Source of the DNA: a bacterium
Lineage (GTDB): Bacteria > Bacillota > Clostridia > Lachnospirales > Lachnospiraceae
Length of the DNA: 32,868 nucleotides
Direction of reading: 5' to 3'
Assembly (NCBI GenBank): GCA_030524675.1
Contig: JAUNGE010000040.1
Location: 1-32,868, forward strand
A program made the translations under genes and the position numbers. The notes under the pieces are model-generated. The model did no database searches and was not told the origin of the DNA. It saw only the letters and a program-made list of their open reading frames with translations. This document shows positions 17,032 through 26,274 of the stretch, in pieces. The stretch's first letter is position 1. The number at the start of each line of letters is the position of its first letter.

Positions 17032-17997
17032 GTGTTCGATTTTGTAAAACCAAATATTGAGATTGTCGAAATCTCAGAAGACAAAAAGTATGGCAAGTTC
17101 GTCGTAGAACCGCTGGAGAGAGGTTACGGCACAACCCTGGGAAATTCTCTGAGAAGAATTATGCTTTCTTCTTTACCAGGTGCTGCAGTAAGCCAGGTAA
17201 AAATTGAAGGCGTTTTACATGAGTTCAGTTCCATCCCTGGAGTAAAGGAAGATGTGACTGAGATTATTATGAACATCAAGAGCTTGGCTATCAAGAATAA
17301 CAGTGATACAGATGAACCAAAGGTAGTTTACATTGAATTTGAAGGCGAAGGCGTTGTGACAGGTGCAGATATTCAGGCAGACCCTGATATCGAGATCATG
17401 AATCCGGAGCAGGTGATTGCGACACTGAGCGGCGGTCCAGACAGTAAGTTCTATATGGAACTGACTATCACTCGCGGACGCGGTTATGTGAGTGCCGACA
17501 AGAACAAAAAGGATGAGGACCTTCCGATTGGCGTGATTGCCATAGATTCCATTTACACACCGGTTGAGCGTGTGAACATGGCTGTGGAAAATACCCGTGT
17601 TGGACAGGTTACAGATTATGATAAACTGACTCTGGATGTCTATACAAACGGTACTTTAGCTCCTGACGAGGCAGTAAGCCTGGCAGCGAAAGTGCTGAGC
17701 GAACATCTGAATCTGTTCATTGACCTTTCCGAGAATGCGAGAACTGCAGAAGTTCTGGTAGAGAAGGAAGACAATGAAAAAGAGAAAGTGCTTGAAATGA
17801 ACATTGACGAACTGGAGTTATCGGTTCGTTCCTATAACTGTTTGAAGAGAGCCGGCATCAATACCGTAGAAGAGCTGTGCAACCGTACTTCTGACGATAT
17901 GATGAAAGTCCGCAACCTTGGACGTAAGTCCTTGGAAGAGGTTCTTGCAAAACTGAAAGAGTTAGGTTTGCAGCTGAACCCGAGCGACGAGAATTAA
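17032..17997 (+). CDS. rpoA: RNA polymerase alpha subunit
   Basis: This 321-aa protein has the N-terminal assembly domain (about 1-230; [20 protein letters not shown] and [15 protein letters not shown]), an acidic linker ([10 protein letters not shown]), and the C-terminal domain (about 255-315; [31 protein letters not shown]) that binds UP elements and activators. GTG is the start, with GGAGGGG upstream. It lies in the usual place between rpsD and rplQ. Confidence 0.98.
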   Translation: MFDFVKPNIEIVEISEDKKYGKFVVEPLERGYGTTLGNSLRRIMLSSLPGAAVSQVKIEGVLHEFSSIPGVKEDVTEIIMNIKSLAIKNNSDTDEPKVVYIEFEGEGVVTGADIQADPDIEIMNPEQVIATLSGGPDSKFYMELTITRGRGYVSADKNKKDEDLPIGVIAIDSIYTPVERVNMAVENTRVGQVTDYDKLTLDVYTNGTLAPDEAVSLAAKVLSEHLNLFIDLSENARTAEVLVEKEDNEKEKVLEMNIDELELSVRSYNCLKRAGINTVEELCNRTSDDMMKVRNLGRKSLEEVLAKLKELGLQLNPSDEN

Positions 17998-18168
17998 ATA
18001 AAAATAGTTTAGAATGTAGAAGGAATTCCGACATCGTTTGGTTCCGGAAGCATTTGATTGAGAAGAGTCCTGCTGCGTATGGCAGCGGGTGATTCATGGA
18101 TAACAAGCGAGCAGCCAGTAAGACCGAAGATGCATGGCTGCCCGTTCCACGAATGGAGGATTATAACA

Positions 18169-18705
18169 ATGGCAGGATATAGAAAACTTGGCAGAACATC
18201 TGACCAGAGAAAGGCTATGCTTAGAAGCCTGACAACCGCTCTGATTTACAATGGCAAAATTGTTACTACTGAGACAAGAGCAAAAGAAGTAAAGAAAATC
18301 GTAGAAGGCCTGATTGCTATGGCAGTGCGTGAGAAAGACAATTTCGAGACCGTCACTGTAACTGCAAAAGTTGCCCGCAAGGATAAAGACGGCAAGAGAG
18401 TAAAAGAAGTAAAAGACGGCAAGAAAGTGACCGTTTACGATGAAGTACAGAAGGAAATCAAGAAAGATAAGCCATCCAGACTTCATGCAAGACGTCAGAT
18501 GTTAGCAGTTCTGTACCCAGTGACAGCTGTTCCGACAGAAGCAGCAGGCAAGAAGAAAAATACAAAGTCTGTGGATCTGACAGCAAAATTATTCGATGAG
18601 ATTGCACCGAAGTATGCAAACCGCAATGGTGGTTACACAAGAATCGTAAAGATTGGCCAGCGTAAGGGCGACGGCGCTATGGAAGTAGTGCTGGAGTTGG
18701 TATAG
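18169..18705 (+). CDS. rplQ: 50S ribosomal protein L17 (bL17), extended form
   Basis: This 178-aa protein starts [21 protein letters not shown] at the ATG at 18169, with TGGAGGA upstream; earlier in-frame starts have no homology. The bL17 core is split by a charged insertion (about residues 62-100, with [19 protein letters not shown] and EIKKDKPS), so it is about 50 aa longer than the usual 115-130 aa. The C-terminal part ([18 protein letters not shown]) is normal. It sits at the peptide-exit side of the 50S subunit. Related insertions are known in Lachnospiraceae. It is last in the alpha operon. Confidence 0.93.
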   Translation: MAGYRKLGRTSDQRKAMLRSLTTALIYNGKIVTTETRAKEVKKIVEGLIAMAVREKDNFETVTVTAKVARKDKDGKRVKEVKDGKKVTVYDEVQKEIKKDKPSRLHARRQMLAVLYPVTAVPTEAAGKKKNTKSVDLTAKLFDEIAPKYANRNGGYTRIVKIGQRKGDGAMEVVLELV

Positions 18706-18711
18706 TCACTG

Positions 18712-18790
18712 TGAAAGTCCCAGAAGGCGGCTATGTGGATGGCGTGCGAGCACGCACATGTAGGCATCAGATGGGAGAACCTGTATGAGT
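18712..18790. repeat. Short palindromic repeat related to the 9901-10100 block
   Basis: GGCGTGCGAGCACGCA (18741-18756) is identical to 10055-10070 and contains the perfect GCGTGC/GCACGC arms. TGAAAGTCCC (18712-18721) is the reverse complement of 10090-10099. It lies just after rplQ. Confidence 0.5.
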
Positions 18791-18798
18791 AAATAGAG

Positions 18799-18845
18799 AA
18801 AAAACTCTGATTGGCAGAAAAATGCCGGTCAGAGTTTTTCTTTTT
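18799..18845 (+). terminator. Terminator of the alpha operon
   Basis: AAAAACTCTGA, GGCA, TGCC, TCAGAGTTTTTC form a long stem with a GAAAAA loop and a T-rich tail directly downstream of rplQ. Confidence 0.85.
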
Positions 18846-18878
18846 CAAAATGATTTTGAATCGCAAGAATATCGTAAG

Positions 18879-18907
18879 TTGACCCTCAGCTTATTTGCGA
18901 TTATAAT
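18879..18907 (+). promoter_or_regulatory. Promoter of the cell-wall-binding protein pair
   Basis: TTGACC (18879-18884) and TATAAT (18902-18907) are separated by 17 bases, with the ATG 22 bases after the -10, so the leader is very short. Confidence 0.8.
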
Positions 18908-18929
18908 AGGGATACAAGGAGGGATGGCG

Positions 18930-20147
18930 ATGAAGGCGAAGAAAAGACTGTTTGCAGTATTGTGCATGTTATGCGTATTTTTGATGGCAGTTCCGGTATA
19001 TGCAGCTTCCAGTGATGTGATACAGAAAGTCCGGCTGAGAGTGAATGTGAAGATAGAAAAAGGGGATTCGACGTTTCAGCTTACAACGGGGTATTTCGGG
19101 GATGAGGAAGCGGATGTGATGGTCTCTTCCGATGCAAAGTACGACATTGAGGATGCTGTGTGGACGAAAGAACCGGCGGACGGAGAGTGGGAGCTCGGTG
19201 CGACTCCAAAGATTAAAGTGACATTGACATCGACGGGAGACTCTTATTTTTCTGGTACATACGGAAGCAGCAAAGTGAGCGTGGAGGGCGCAGAGTTCTC
19301 CAGTGCGAGCCGCAAAGACAGAGAGACCTTGGTTGTCAATCTCACATTGAAGACAGTGGGAGGACAGCTGGAGGACCCGTATGACGCTTACTGGTCAGAG
19401 ACGACGAGAGGACTGGCGCGCTGGGAGAAAGTGGACCATGCGGCTTCCTACGAGGTGCGTGTTTACAGAGGCGGTTCTCTGGTAAAGACGATTTCCAATC
19501 TGAAAGGAAATTCGGTGAATTGCTATCCGTACATGACACAGAAAGGAACCTATTCTTTCAAGGTGCGCGCGATTGCATCGGAGAGCACGACAAATGTGAA
19601 AAACAGCGGCTGGTCCGAATCGGATGACCTGGAGATTGAGGAAAATCAGATTTATACAGGTGCGGCGCCAGCTGAACTGACGAACACAGACGGCCCGAAT
19701 TTGGCAGACAACAATCAGGTCGGCTGGGTTCTCAGTTACAACGAGTGGTACTTTAAGTATCCGGACGGCACGCTGGCAAAAAATACGGCTCTTGAGATTA
19801 AGGGGGACTATTACCGCTTTAATGGAGAGGGAAAGATGGTGACGGGCTGGCAGAATGTGGATAATCAGACATACTATTATCATGGAGACGGAAAGATGCA
19901 GCGCGGCGGCTGGCTGCAGCTGGACCAGACTTGGTATATGTTCCATGACGACGGTACAATGATGACCGGATGGTGCGATTACAATGGAAATAAATACTAT
20001 CTGAGCGGCAATGGGGCGATGTATGAGGGCTGGAATCAGATTGGCAATGACTGGTATTATTTTACTCCAGGAGAAGGACGTCTTGTGACCAATACTTATG
20101 TGAATGATGTGTTCTATGTGAATGAGAATGGTGTTTGGGTGAAATAG
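18930..20147 (+). CDS. Secreted cell-wall-binding repeat protein A
   Basis: This 405-aa protein has a Sec signal peptide (1-25; VPVYAAS). The N-terminal beta-rich part (about 28-150; LRVNVKIEKG, IKVTLTSTGDSYF) is unassigned. A fibronectin-III-like unit follows (about 150-235; GLARWEKVDHAASYEVRVYRG). About six C-terminal aromatic repeats (about 263-405; WYFKYPDG, YYYHGDG, WYMFHDDG, MTGW) resemble choline/glucan-binding modules. The ATG at 18930 was chosen because AGGAGGG is seven bases upstream; a closer ATG at 18924 is too near. It is likely displayed on the wall. It is the first gene of a pair with a paralogue 105 bp downstream. Confidence 0.82.
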   Translation: MKAKKRLFAVLCMLCVFLMAVPVYAASSDVIQKVRLRVNVKIEKGDSTFQLTTGYFGDEEADVMVSSDAKYDIEDAVWTKEPADGEWELGATPKIKVTLTSTGDSYFSGTYGSSKVSVEGAEFSSASRKDRETLVVNLTLKTVGGQLEDPYDAYWSETTRGLARWEKVDHAASYEVRVYRGGSLVKTISNLKGNSVNCYPYMTQKGTYSFKVRAIASESTTNVKNSGWSESDDLEIEENQIYTGAAPAELTNTDGPNLADNNQVGWVLSYNEWYFKYPDGTLAKNTALEIKGDYYRFNGEGKMVTGWQNVDNQTYYYHGDGKMQRGGWLQLDQTWYMFHDDGTMMTGWCDYNGNKYYLSGNGAMYEGWNQIGNDWYYFTPGEGRLVTNTYVNDVFYVNENGVWVK

Positions 20148-20252
20148 GAAGGACCAGGACAGAAAGAGAAAACAGGAAGAATGCAAAATCAAGGGCGAAC
20201 TGAGAGAAGGAATCAAAGATGGAGTAAGTAGAGAAAGGAAGCGATTTCAGCC

Positions 20253-21344
20253 ATGTTTAAAAAAAGAAAGGTTTTGTGGATGCTTGCTGCGCTGTTTGTA
20301 GGATTGTTTGCAGTGACAAGTTTTGCGGCATCTGATATTTTGGTGAGAGTGTACCTGTATGACAATTATGAGGAAGGCACGATTCTGCAGCCGACGATTC
20401 ATCTGTCATCCGGAACAGTAGAGGATGTTTCATGGTCGAAGGATACAGACGATTGGAAACCAGGAAAAAAGGTGACACTGACGTTGACAGTCAGCGGCGA
20501 TGAGTATGCATCAAAGAGCTATAAGAGTCAGTGCCGTGTGGACGGCGGTTCGCTGGTGTCCGCCAGAGGAAAAGATGGAAATCTGGTTATGACAATCGAG
20601 TATTATCCGGTGGTGAAACTGGGAACGCCGGAGGAGGCGGGATGGAGCGGCAATAAGAGCTACGTAGCTGTCTGGAAAAAGGTGGACTACGCGACAGGCT
20701 ATAAGGTAAAGCTCTACTGCAATGGTGAGCATGTCCGTACTATACGCACGACATCTTCCTCACTGGACCTGAGCAGCTATATCAATCCGAACGATACGTA
20801 TTATTATGAGGTCTGCGCAGCTGCGGGCGATACGGACAGCAAAGACTATATAAAAGAAGGCGAGTACACGGTTTCTGAAAATATGGTTTTGGATGTGGAG
20901 GAAATTGGCGAGACAAACGGCAAGTGGAGAAATTACCGTGAAGGAAAAAAATATGAGCTGGAGAATGGCGGATACGCGACCGGCTGGCAAAAGATTTCCG
21001 GCGACTGGTACTGTTTTGACGAGAACGGCATTATGCAGACTGGCTGGCAGCAGCTGGACGGAAAATGGTATTATATGCAGGAAAGCGGCACAATGCGGAC
21101 GGGAACTTTGAATCTGGAGGATGGCACATATTTTCTGGGCAGCGACGGTGCGATGCAGACTGGATGGATTGCAGCAGGTCCTGCGAAATGGTATTATGCG
21201 GCAGAAGATGGAAAAATGGTTGTCGGACGCTGGGAGAAAATTTCAGAGACATGGTACTATTTTTATGAGGATGGCACGATGGCATTCAACACGACTATAG
21301 ATGGATATACGTTGGACGCGAATGGTGTGATTGTACAGCCGTGA
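20253..21344 (+). CDS. Secreted cell-wall-binding repeat protein B
   Basis: This 363-aa paralogue of the preceding protein has a signal peptide (1-25; TSFAAS), the same beta-rich N-terminal domain (about 27-120; VTLTLTVSGDEYASKSY), and a fibronectin-III-like unit (about 125-205; VAVWKKVDYATGYKVKLYCNG). Aromatic repeats follow from about 225 on (WYCFDENG, WYYMQESG, MQTGW, WYYFYEDG). The ribosome site GGAAG is about 11 bases from the ATG. It is probably co-transcribed with gene A and ends before the terminator at 21367-21413. The pair likely acts as surface-bound proteins; the ligand is unknown. Confidence 0.82.
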   Translation: MFKKRKVLWMLAALFVGLFAVTSFAASDILVRVYLYDNYEEGTILQPTIHLSSGTVEDVSWSKDTDDWKPGKKVTLTLTVSGDEYASKSYKSQCRVDGGSLVSARGKDGNLVMTIEYYPVVKLGTPEEAGWSGNKSYVAVWKKVDYATGYKVKLYCNGEHVRTIRTTSSSLDLSSYINPNDTYYYEVCAAAGDTDSKDYIKEGEYTVSENMVLDVEEIGETNGKWRNYREGKKYELENGGYATGWQKISGDWYCFDENGIMQTGWQQLDGKWYYMQESGTMRTGTLNLEDGTYFLGSDGAMQTGWIAAGPAKWYYAAEDGKMVVGRWEKISETWYYFYEDGTMAFNTTIDGYTLDANGVIVQP

Positions 21345-21366
21345 TTCGTGCTTAAGATTGCATGAT

Positions 21367-21413
21367 AAAAAGGATTGTCTTTCTGTTTGAAAGAGCAGGG
21401 AGGCAGTCTTTTT
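21367..21413 (+). terminator. Terminator after the cell-wall-binding pair
   Basis: AAAAAGGATTGTC pairs with GGCAGTCTTTTT, with an inner CTTTC/GAAAG stem and a T-run. Confidence 0.75.
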
Positions 21414-21447
21414 GTGTTTTTATTCCTTTGCTTTTCAGTTTTACCAC

Positions 21448-21476
21448 TTGACGTACCCCATATTTTCTTCTACAAT
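21448..21476 (+). promoter_or_regulatory. Promoter of the ecfA1-ecfA2-ecfT-truA operon
   Basis: TTGACG (21448-21453) and TACAAT (21471-21476) are separated by 17 bases, about 95 bases before ecfA1. Confidence 0.65.
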
Positions 21477-21571
21477 TAAATCCCATAGAGCGTCAGGCGG
21501 ACTGCCGATGCATCTGGAACTAGAAAAATATATCAAACATATGGTGAAAATGGGAAAGGTTTGGAGCAATT

Positions 21572-22438
21572 ATGAAAATCATTCAAGCAGCCAAACTGGT
21601 ATTTGATTATATCAGACGGGATGAGGAAGAGAAAATTGAGGGAGTGACCCGAGCGATTGACGGGCTTTCACTGGAGATTGAGGAAGGCAGTTTTGTGGCG
21701 GTTCTTGGGCACAATGGTTCCGGAAAATCCACATTTGCCAAGCATTTGAATGGAATCCTGCTCCCGACAGAGGGAGAAGTGCTGGTTGCCGGTATGAATA
21801 CGGCGGATGAGGATAAACTCTGGGATATCAGAAAAAATGCCGGCATGGTATTTCAAAATCCAGACAATCAGATTATTGGAAATGTGGTGGAAGAAGATGT
21901 GGGATTTGGGCCGGAAAATATCGGCGTGCCCACAGAGCAGATATGGAAGAGAGTGAATGATGCTCTGGAGAAGGTGGGAATGACGGCGTACCGCTTACAG
22001 TCTCCGAATAAGCTGTCGGGCGGGCAGAAACAGAGAGTGGCAATCGCTGGTGTGATGGCAATGCGCCCGAAATGCATTATTCTGGACGAGCCGACCGCGA
22101 TGCTGGACCCGAACGGCAGGCGGGAAGTGATTCAGACGGTGCATGAGCTGAACAGGCAGGAGGGAATCACAGTCATTTTGATTACGCATTATATGGAAGA
22201 AGTCATTGATGCGGACCGAGTGATTGTCATGGATGATGGAAAAGTTGTGATGGACGGCACTCCGAAAGAAGTGTTTTCCAGAGTGGAAGAGCTGAAATCG
22301 TACCGCCTCGATGTGCCGCAGGTGACGGAGCTGGCATATGAGCTGAAAAAGGAAGGGGTCAATCTTCCGGATGGCATTTTGACGAAGGAAGAATTTTTGG
22401 AGCATATGATTCCTATGCTGAAGGAGGCTGTGCGATGA
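21572..22438 (+). CDS. ecfA1: ECF transporter ATPase A1
   Basis: This 288-aa ATPase has Walker [10 protein letters not shown] (46-54), Q-loop [11 protein letters not shown], signature LSGGQKQR, Walker B CIILDEPT, and an H-loop at LITHYMEE. The FQNPDNQ string is the EcfA1 hallmark. It pairs with EcfA2 and EcfT to energise vitamin and metal uptake through several substrate-binding S components encoded elsewhere. GGAG lies five bases before the ATG. It overlaps ecfA2 by 4 bp (ATGA). Confidence 0.95.
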   Translation: MKIIQAAKLVFDYIRRDEEEKIEGVTRAIDGLSLEIEEGSFVAVLGHNGSGKSTFAKHLNGILLPTEGEVLVAGMNTADEDKLWDIRKNAGMVFQNPDNQIIGNVVEEDVGFGPENIGVPTEQIWKRVNDALEKVGMTAYRLQSPNKLSGGQKQRVAIAGVMAMRPKCIILDEPTAMLDPNGRREVIQTVHELNRQEGITVILITHYMEEVIDADRVIVMDDGKVVMDGTPKEVFSRVEELKSYRLDVPQVTELAYELKKEGVNLPDGILTKEEFLEHMIPMLKEAVR

Positions 22439-23307
22439 CGACGACTGCGATAGCAATAAAGGCGGAAAAATTAAATTATATTTACAGCGAGGGAACTGCG
22501 TTTGAACAGCATGCGCTGAAGGATGTCAGTTTTGAGATTCCCAAAGGACAGTTTGTGGGATTGATTGGGCATACAGGGTCCGGAAAATCGACGCTGATTC
22601 AGCATCTGAACGGCCTGATTCGCGCCACGAGCGGAACTTTGGAATTTGAAGGGGAAAATATCTATCAGGACGGCTATAGCATGAAAAATCTCAGGAGCCG
22701 TGTGGGACTCGTATTTCAGTATCCGGAACATCAGCTGTTCGAGGTGGATGTATTTTCTGATGTATGCTACGGACCAAAAAATATGGGCTGGAGCAAAGAA
22801 GAAGTGGAAAAGAGCGCAAAAGAGGCGTTGGCCATGGTAGGTCTGGATAAGAGTTTTTATGAGCTGTCTCCGTTTGAGCTGTCTGGAGGACAGAAGCGCC
22901 GTGTGGCGATTGCAGGCGTGCTGGCGATGAAGCCGCATGTACTGATTCTGGATGAGCCGACAGCGGGATTGGACCCGAAGGGACGCGACGAGATTTTGGA
23001 CCAGGTGGCAGAGCTGCACAGACAGCACAATATGACGATTATTCTGGTGTCTCACAGTATGGAAGATGTGGCGAAATATGTGGACCGTATTATGGTGATG
23101 AACCATGGGGAGAAGGTGTTTGACGGAACGCCGAGAGAGGTATTCCGCCATTATAAGGAGCTGGAGACGATCGGGCTGGCAGCGCCCCAGGTGACATATT
23201 TGATTCATGGACTGCGGGATGCTGGAATTCCTGTGGATGAAGATGTGACAACCATAGAGGAAGCAAAACAGGAAATCCTCCGAATTCTCAGAAAAAAGAA
23301 TGGGTGA
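22435..23307 (+). CDS. ecfA2: ECF transporter ATPase A2
   Basis: This 290-aa ATPase has Walker [10 protein letters not shown] (45-53), Q-loop [11 protein letters not shown] (the EcfA2 hallmark), signature LSGGQKRR, Walker B VLILDEPT and [10 protein letters not shown]. It is translationally coupled to ecfA1 by an ATGA overlap. A 157-bp gap with two GAGAATATGAAATGG copies (about 23401-23440) separates it from ecfT. Confidence 0.95.
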   Translation: MTTTAIAIKAEKLNYIYSEGTAFEQHALKDVSFEIPKGQFVGLIGHTGSGKSTLIQHLNGLIRATSGTLEFEGENIYQDGYSMKNLRSRVGLVFQYPEHQLFEVDVFSDVCYGPKNMGWSKEEVEKSAKEALAMVGLDKSFYELSPFELSGGQKRRVAIAGVLAMKPHVLILDEPTAGLDPKGRDEILDQVAELHRQHNMTIILVSHSMEDVAKYVDRIMVMNHGEKVFDGTPREVFRHYKELETIGLAAPQVTYLIHGLRDAGIPVDEDVTTIEEAKQEILRILRKKNG

Positions 23308-23476
23308 ATGTATGAATTCTGCATCTGTATGACAGATAAGAAGATAAAGAATGTGAAGATGTGAGAATGAGAAAACAGAAAACCAAGAGAACATAAGACC
23401 AAGAGAATATGAAATGGCAAACAGAGAATATGAAATGGTCAAACGGTAACAGAACATTTGGAGGATGAATGAAATT

Positions 23477-24277
23477 ATGATACGTGATATTACACTGGGA
23501 CAATATTATCCGGTTCGGTCGGTGCTGCACCGGATGGACCCAAGAACAAAACTGTTTGGAACGCTGGTATTTCTGGTGTCCCTCTTTATTTCGGACAACG
23601 CGGCAGGGTATCTGGCAGCAACCTGCTTTCTGGTTTTGGCGATTAAGCTCTCCAAAGTGCCAGTTAAATTTATGTTAAAGGGCCTAAAATCCATTTTTTT
23701 TCTGCTCTTAATCAGTGTCAGTTTCAACCTGTTTCTGACGGACGGCGAAGTACTCTGGCGCCTGGGCTTTTTGCGAATTACAAAGGAAGGCATCCATATG
23801 GCATGCTTTATGGGACTTCGCCTGATTTATCTGGTGATCGGCTCGTCCATTTTGACACTGACGACAACACCGAACCAGCTGACAGATGGTCTGGAGAAAA
23901 GTCTGGGCTTTTTGAAGGCTGTCAAGGTGCCAGTGCATGAGATTTCCATGATGATGTCGATTGCGCTGCGGTTTATCCCGATTCTGATTGAGGAGACAGA
24001 CAAAATTATGAAGGCACAGATGGCCAGAGGCGCCGATTTTGAAACCGGCAATCTGGTGCAGAAGGCAAAAAGCATGGTGCCGCTTCTGGTACCGCTGTTT
24101 ATCTCCGCGTTCCGCCGTGCGACGGATTTGGCGATGGCGATGGAGGCGAGATGCTATCGCGGCGGCGAGGGCAGAACAAAGATGAAACCGCTCCATTATG
24201 AGGGGCGTGACAGAAATGCGTATCTGGTGTATGTGCTGTATCTGGCTTTGATTGTGGTGCTGGAAAAAATATTCTGA
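23477..24277 (+). CDS. ecfT: ECF transporter transmembrane subunit T
   Basis: This 266-aa protein starts MIRDITLGQYYP, the family-typical N-terminus; an ATG at 23465 abuts the GGAGG site and is less likely. Several membrane segments lie at about 30-65, 70-95, 105-135 and at the C-terminus. The two cytoplasmic Ala-Arg motifs that couple to the ATPases are visible: QMARGADF and AMEARCYRGG. It forms the shared energizing module with ecfA1/A2. Confidence 0.93.
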   Translation: MIRDITLGQYYPVRSVLHRMDPRTKLFGTLVFLVSLFISDNAAGYLAATCFLVLAIKLSKVPVKFMLKGLKSIFFLLLISVSFNLFLTDGEVLWRLGFLRITKEGIHMACFMGLRLIYLVIGSSILTLTTTPNQLTDGLEKSLGFLKAVKVPVHEISMMMSIALRFIPILIEETDKIMKAQMARGADFETGNLVQKAKSMVPLLVPLFISAFRRATDLAMAMEARCYRGGEGRTKMKPLHYEGRDRNAYLVYVLYLALIVVLEKIF

Positions 24278-24317
24278 GACAGGTATGAGATGGCCGCAAG
24301 GTAGTTATAGTTACGAG

Positions 24318-24356
24318 ATAGGTATAAGAGGCAGGTATAAGAGACAGGTATAAGAG
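24318..24356. repeat. Three 13-bp tandem repeats between ecfT and truA
   Basis: The unit is N-N-AGGTATAAGAG, at 24318-24330, 24331-24343 and 24344-24356. A diverged GACAGGTATGAG lies just before, at about 24278, and a partial GCAG follows. Confidence 0.7.
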
Positions 24357-24398
24357 GCAGGCCGATGGCGGGTTGATGAGGAAACAGAGGAGAATGAT

Positions 24399-25511
24399 GT
24401 GAAGCGGGTAAAATTGGTAGTAGCATACGATGGCACGAATTACTGCGGCTGGCAGCTGCAGCCGAATGGAATTACGATTGAGGAAGTGTTAAATAAACAT
24501 CTCTCGGATTTGCTGCGGGAGCCGATTCAGGTGATGGGGGCGAGCCGCACGGATTCGGGGGTTCACGCGCTGGGAAATGTGGCAGTGTTTGATACGCAGA
24601 GCCGGATTCCGGCGGAAAAAATCTGTTTTGCCTTGAACCAGCGCCTGCCGCAGGATGTGCGTATTCAATCTTCCGAGGAGGTTCCCCTCACATTTCATCC
24701 AAGAAAGCAGAACTGCGTCAAAACATATGAGTACCAGATTTTAAATCGAAAGCTGGAAGTGCCCACAAAGCGCCTATACGCCCATTTCTGCTATTTCCCG
24801 CTCGATGAGGAAAAGATGCAGCAGGCGGCGCAGTATCTGTTGGGAGAGCACGATTTTCAGAGTTTTTGCTCGGCAGGCCATCAGGCAGAGGATACTGTGC
24901 GAACGCTCTACCAAATTCAGGTAGGGCGCAGGGAGGATGATATCATCTCCATCCGCATCAGCGGCAATGGCTTCCTCTATAATATGGTAAGAATCATTGC
25001 AGGGACGCTGATGAAAGTCGGGATGGGTGTGTATCCGCCAGAGCATGTGAAGGAGATTTTGGATTCCAGGAATCGCCAGATGGCAGGGCCGAAGGCACCC
25101 GCGAGAGGACTGACTCTCGTGAGTCTGGAGTATGAGAAGGAGCTGGCTGACGAGATTTGCGGGGACAATGAGGACTGGCAGTACTGTCTGGTACAGAAGA
25201 AGGTCAAGGACACAGGAGACGCCTGCTTTGTGGTGATGCGTTGTCAGGAGCGGGATTTTGACCGGTTGGTGCAGCGTGTGGTGCATCAGGCAGCGCGAAA
25301 CGGTGCAGCGCGAATTTTTGTTCTGGACAGAACAGAGCGCATCAGGACGGGCGCAGAGTACGGATACTATCCAATGACAGCGTGCAGTGAGGATGAGGCA
25401 CAGACAGCGTGGGAGATTCTGCAGGAAAGCAGTTTGCGGGAAGAAGCTAAGGCGTGGAAACTCGCTGGGACTGCAGCGTGGTTTTGGACGAAGAATACGA
25501 TTCCGGAATAG
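24399..25511 (+). CDS. truA: tRNA pseudouridine(38-40) synthase TruA with C-terminal extension
   Basis: This 370-aa protein starts at GTG, with GGAG upstream. Residues 1-247 are a complete TruA: YDGTNYCGWQ, the catalytic Asp in SRTDSGVHA (D52), HDFQSFCSAG, FLYNMVRIIAGTLM and the terminal APARGLTLVSLEY. It isomerises uridines 38-40 in the tRNA anticodon arm. Residues about 248-370 are an added, Cys/Trp-containing region (WQYCLVQKKVKD, ACFVVMRC, ARIFVLDRTERI, YGYYPMTAC) that I cannot assign; standard TruA ends near 245-265. The gene closes the ecf operon and lies 308 bp before rplM. Confidence 0.9.
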   Translation: MKRVKLVVAYDGTNYCGWQLQPNGITIEEVLNKHLSDLLREPIQVMGASRTDSGVHALGNVAVFDTQSRIPAEKICFALNQRLPQDVRIQSSEEVPLTFHPRKQNCVKTYEYQILNRKLEVPTKRLYAHFCYFPLDEEKMQQAAQYLLGEHDFQSFCSAGHQAEDTVRTLYQIQVGRREDDIISIRISGNGFLYNMVRIIAGTLMKVGMGVYPPEHVKEILDSRNRQMAGPKAPARGLTLVSLEYEKELADEICGDNEDWQYCLVQKKVKDTGDACFVVMRCQERDFDRLVQRVVHQAARNGAARIFVLDRTERIRTGAEYGYYPMTACSEDEAQTAWEILQESSLREEAKAWKLAGTAAWFWTKNTIPE

Positions 25512-25666
25512 AGAAACAAAACAGAGAAGAAAGCAGAGAAGAAAGATAGCCTGCAAATAGAAAAAAGGAGAGAAGAAGGGGAAAACAGAGAAGGTCAGGA
25601 AGCAGAAAAAGAAGGATGAAGGATAGAAAAACTTTGAAAAACCTTAAATTTATAAGGAAAAAATGG

Positions 25667-25695
25667 TTGACACGTCTGGATAAGTGTACTATAAT
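25667..25695 (+). promoter_or_regulatory. Consensus promoter of rplM-rpsI
   Basis: TTGACA (25667-25672) and TATAAT (25690-25695) are perfect, with a 17-base spacer. Confidence 0.88.
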
Positions 25696-25819
25696 GTATA
25701 ACTGTGACAACTGTGAATTTAAGGAAAAAAGTGCTTCCAAAGCCCCGGAAAGCCTTTTTAATAAAAATCATTCAACAGTCTTTTGGTAGGAAACATTGAT
25801 TTTAACAGGAGGTTGACCA
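25696..25819 (+). promoter_or_regulatory. Structured rplM leader, possible L13 leader/attenuator
   Basis: GCTTCC (about 25733-25738) pairs with GGAAAGC (25747-25753), followed by CTTTTTAAT, a terminator-like shape in the 124-base leader. Low-GC Firmicutes have an L13-binding leader at this place; identity with that family is inferred from position, not matched. Confidence 0.4.
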
Positions 25820-26248
25820 ATGAAGAGTTTTATGGCTAGTCCAGCAACGATTGAAAGAAAATGGTACGTAGTTGACGCTACAGGATATACATTAGGACGT
25901 TTGGCTTCTGAAGTTGCCAAGGTTTTAAGAGGAAAGAACAAACCGATTTTTACACCGCATATGGATTGCGGCGACTACGTTATCGTAGTAAATGCAGACA
26001 AAGTAAAAGTAACTGGTAAGAAATTAGACCAGAAAGTATATTACAACCACTCTGATTATGTAGGCGGTATGAGAGAGACTACATTGAGAGAGATGATGGC
26101 TAAGAAGCCGGAGAAGGTTGTAGAATTAGCAGTTAAGGGAATGCTTCCAAAAGGACCTCTGGGAAGAAGCATGTACACAAAGTTGCATGTATACGCAGGC
26201 CCAGAACATGAGCAGGCAGCACAGAAACCAGAAGTTTTAAAATTTTAA
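25820..26248 (+). CDS. rplM: 50S ribosomal protein L13 (uL13)
   Basis: This 142-aa protein has the family core [24 protein letters not shown]-like region, [14 protein letters not shown], and [22 protein letters not shown] near the C-terminus. AGGAGGTTG precedes the ATG. It is paired with rpsI 26 bp downstream, as in nearly all bacteria. Confidence 0.98.
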   Translation: MKSFMASPATIERKWYVVDATGYTLGRLASEVAKVLRGKNKPIFTPHMDCGDYVIVVNADKVKVTGKKLDQKVYYNHSDYVGGMRETTLREMMAKKPEKVVELAVKGMLPKGPLGRSMYTKLHVYAGPEHEQAAQKPEVLKF

Positions 26249-26274
26249 TTGAGGTCTGAAAGGAGGATATTATA

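Larger units (their letters stand above)
25512..25819 (+). other. truA-rplM spacer: polypurine tract, promoter, leader
   Basis: 25512-25630 is almost purely A/G on the plus strand, with CAGAGAAGAAAG repeats. It is followed by a consensus promoter (25667-25695) and a leader with a hairpin. No gene is seen. Confidence 0.6.

Noticed and set aside
18058-18168. In-frame extension upstream of rplQ
   Set aside because: L17 homology and a good ribosome site begin at 18169; the extension is unconserved leader.
21412-21606. 64-codon frame upstream of ecfA1
   Set aside because: Overlaps the terminator, the promoter and the ecfA1 start; no ribosome site.
22471-23457. 328-codon minus-strand frame opposite ecfA2
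   Set aside because: Antisense shadow of ecfA2, rich in His/Leu/Cys as expected for such shadows.
24318-24356. CRISPR array
   Set aside because: Repeats are 13 bp and directly tandem, with no spacers and no cas genes nearby.
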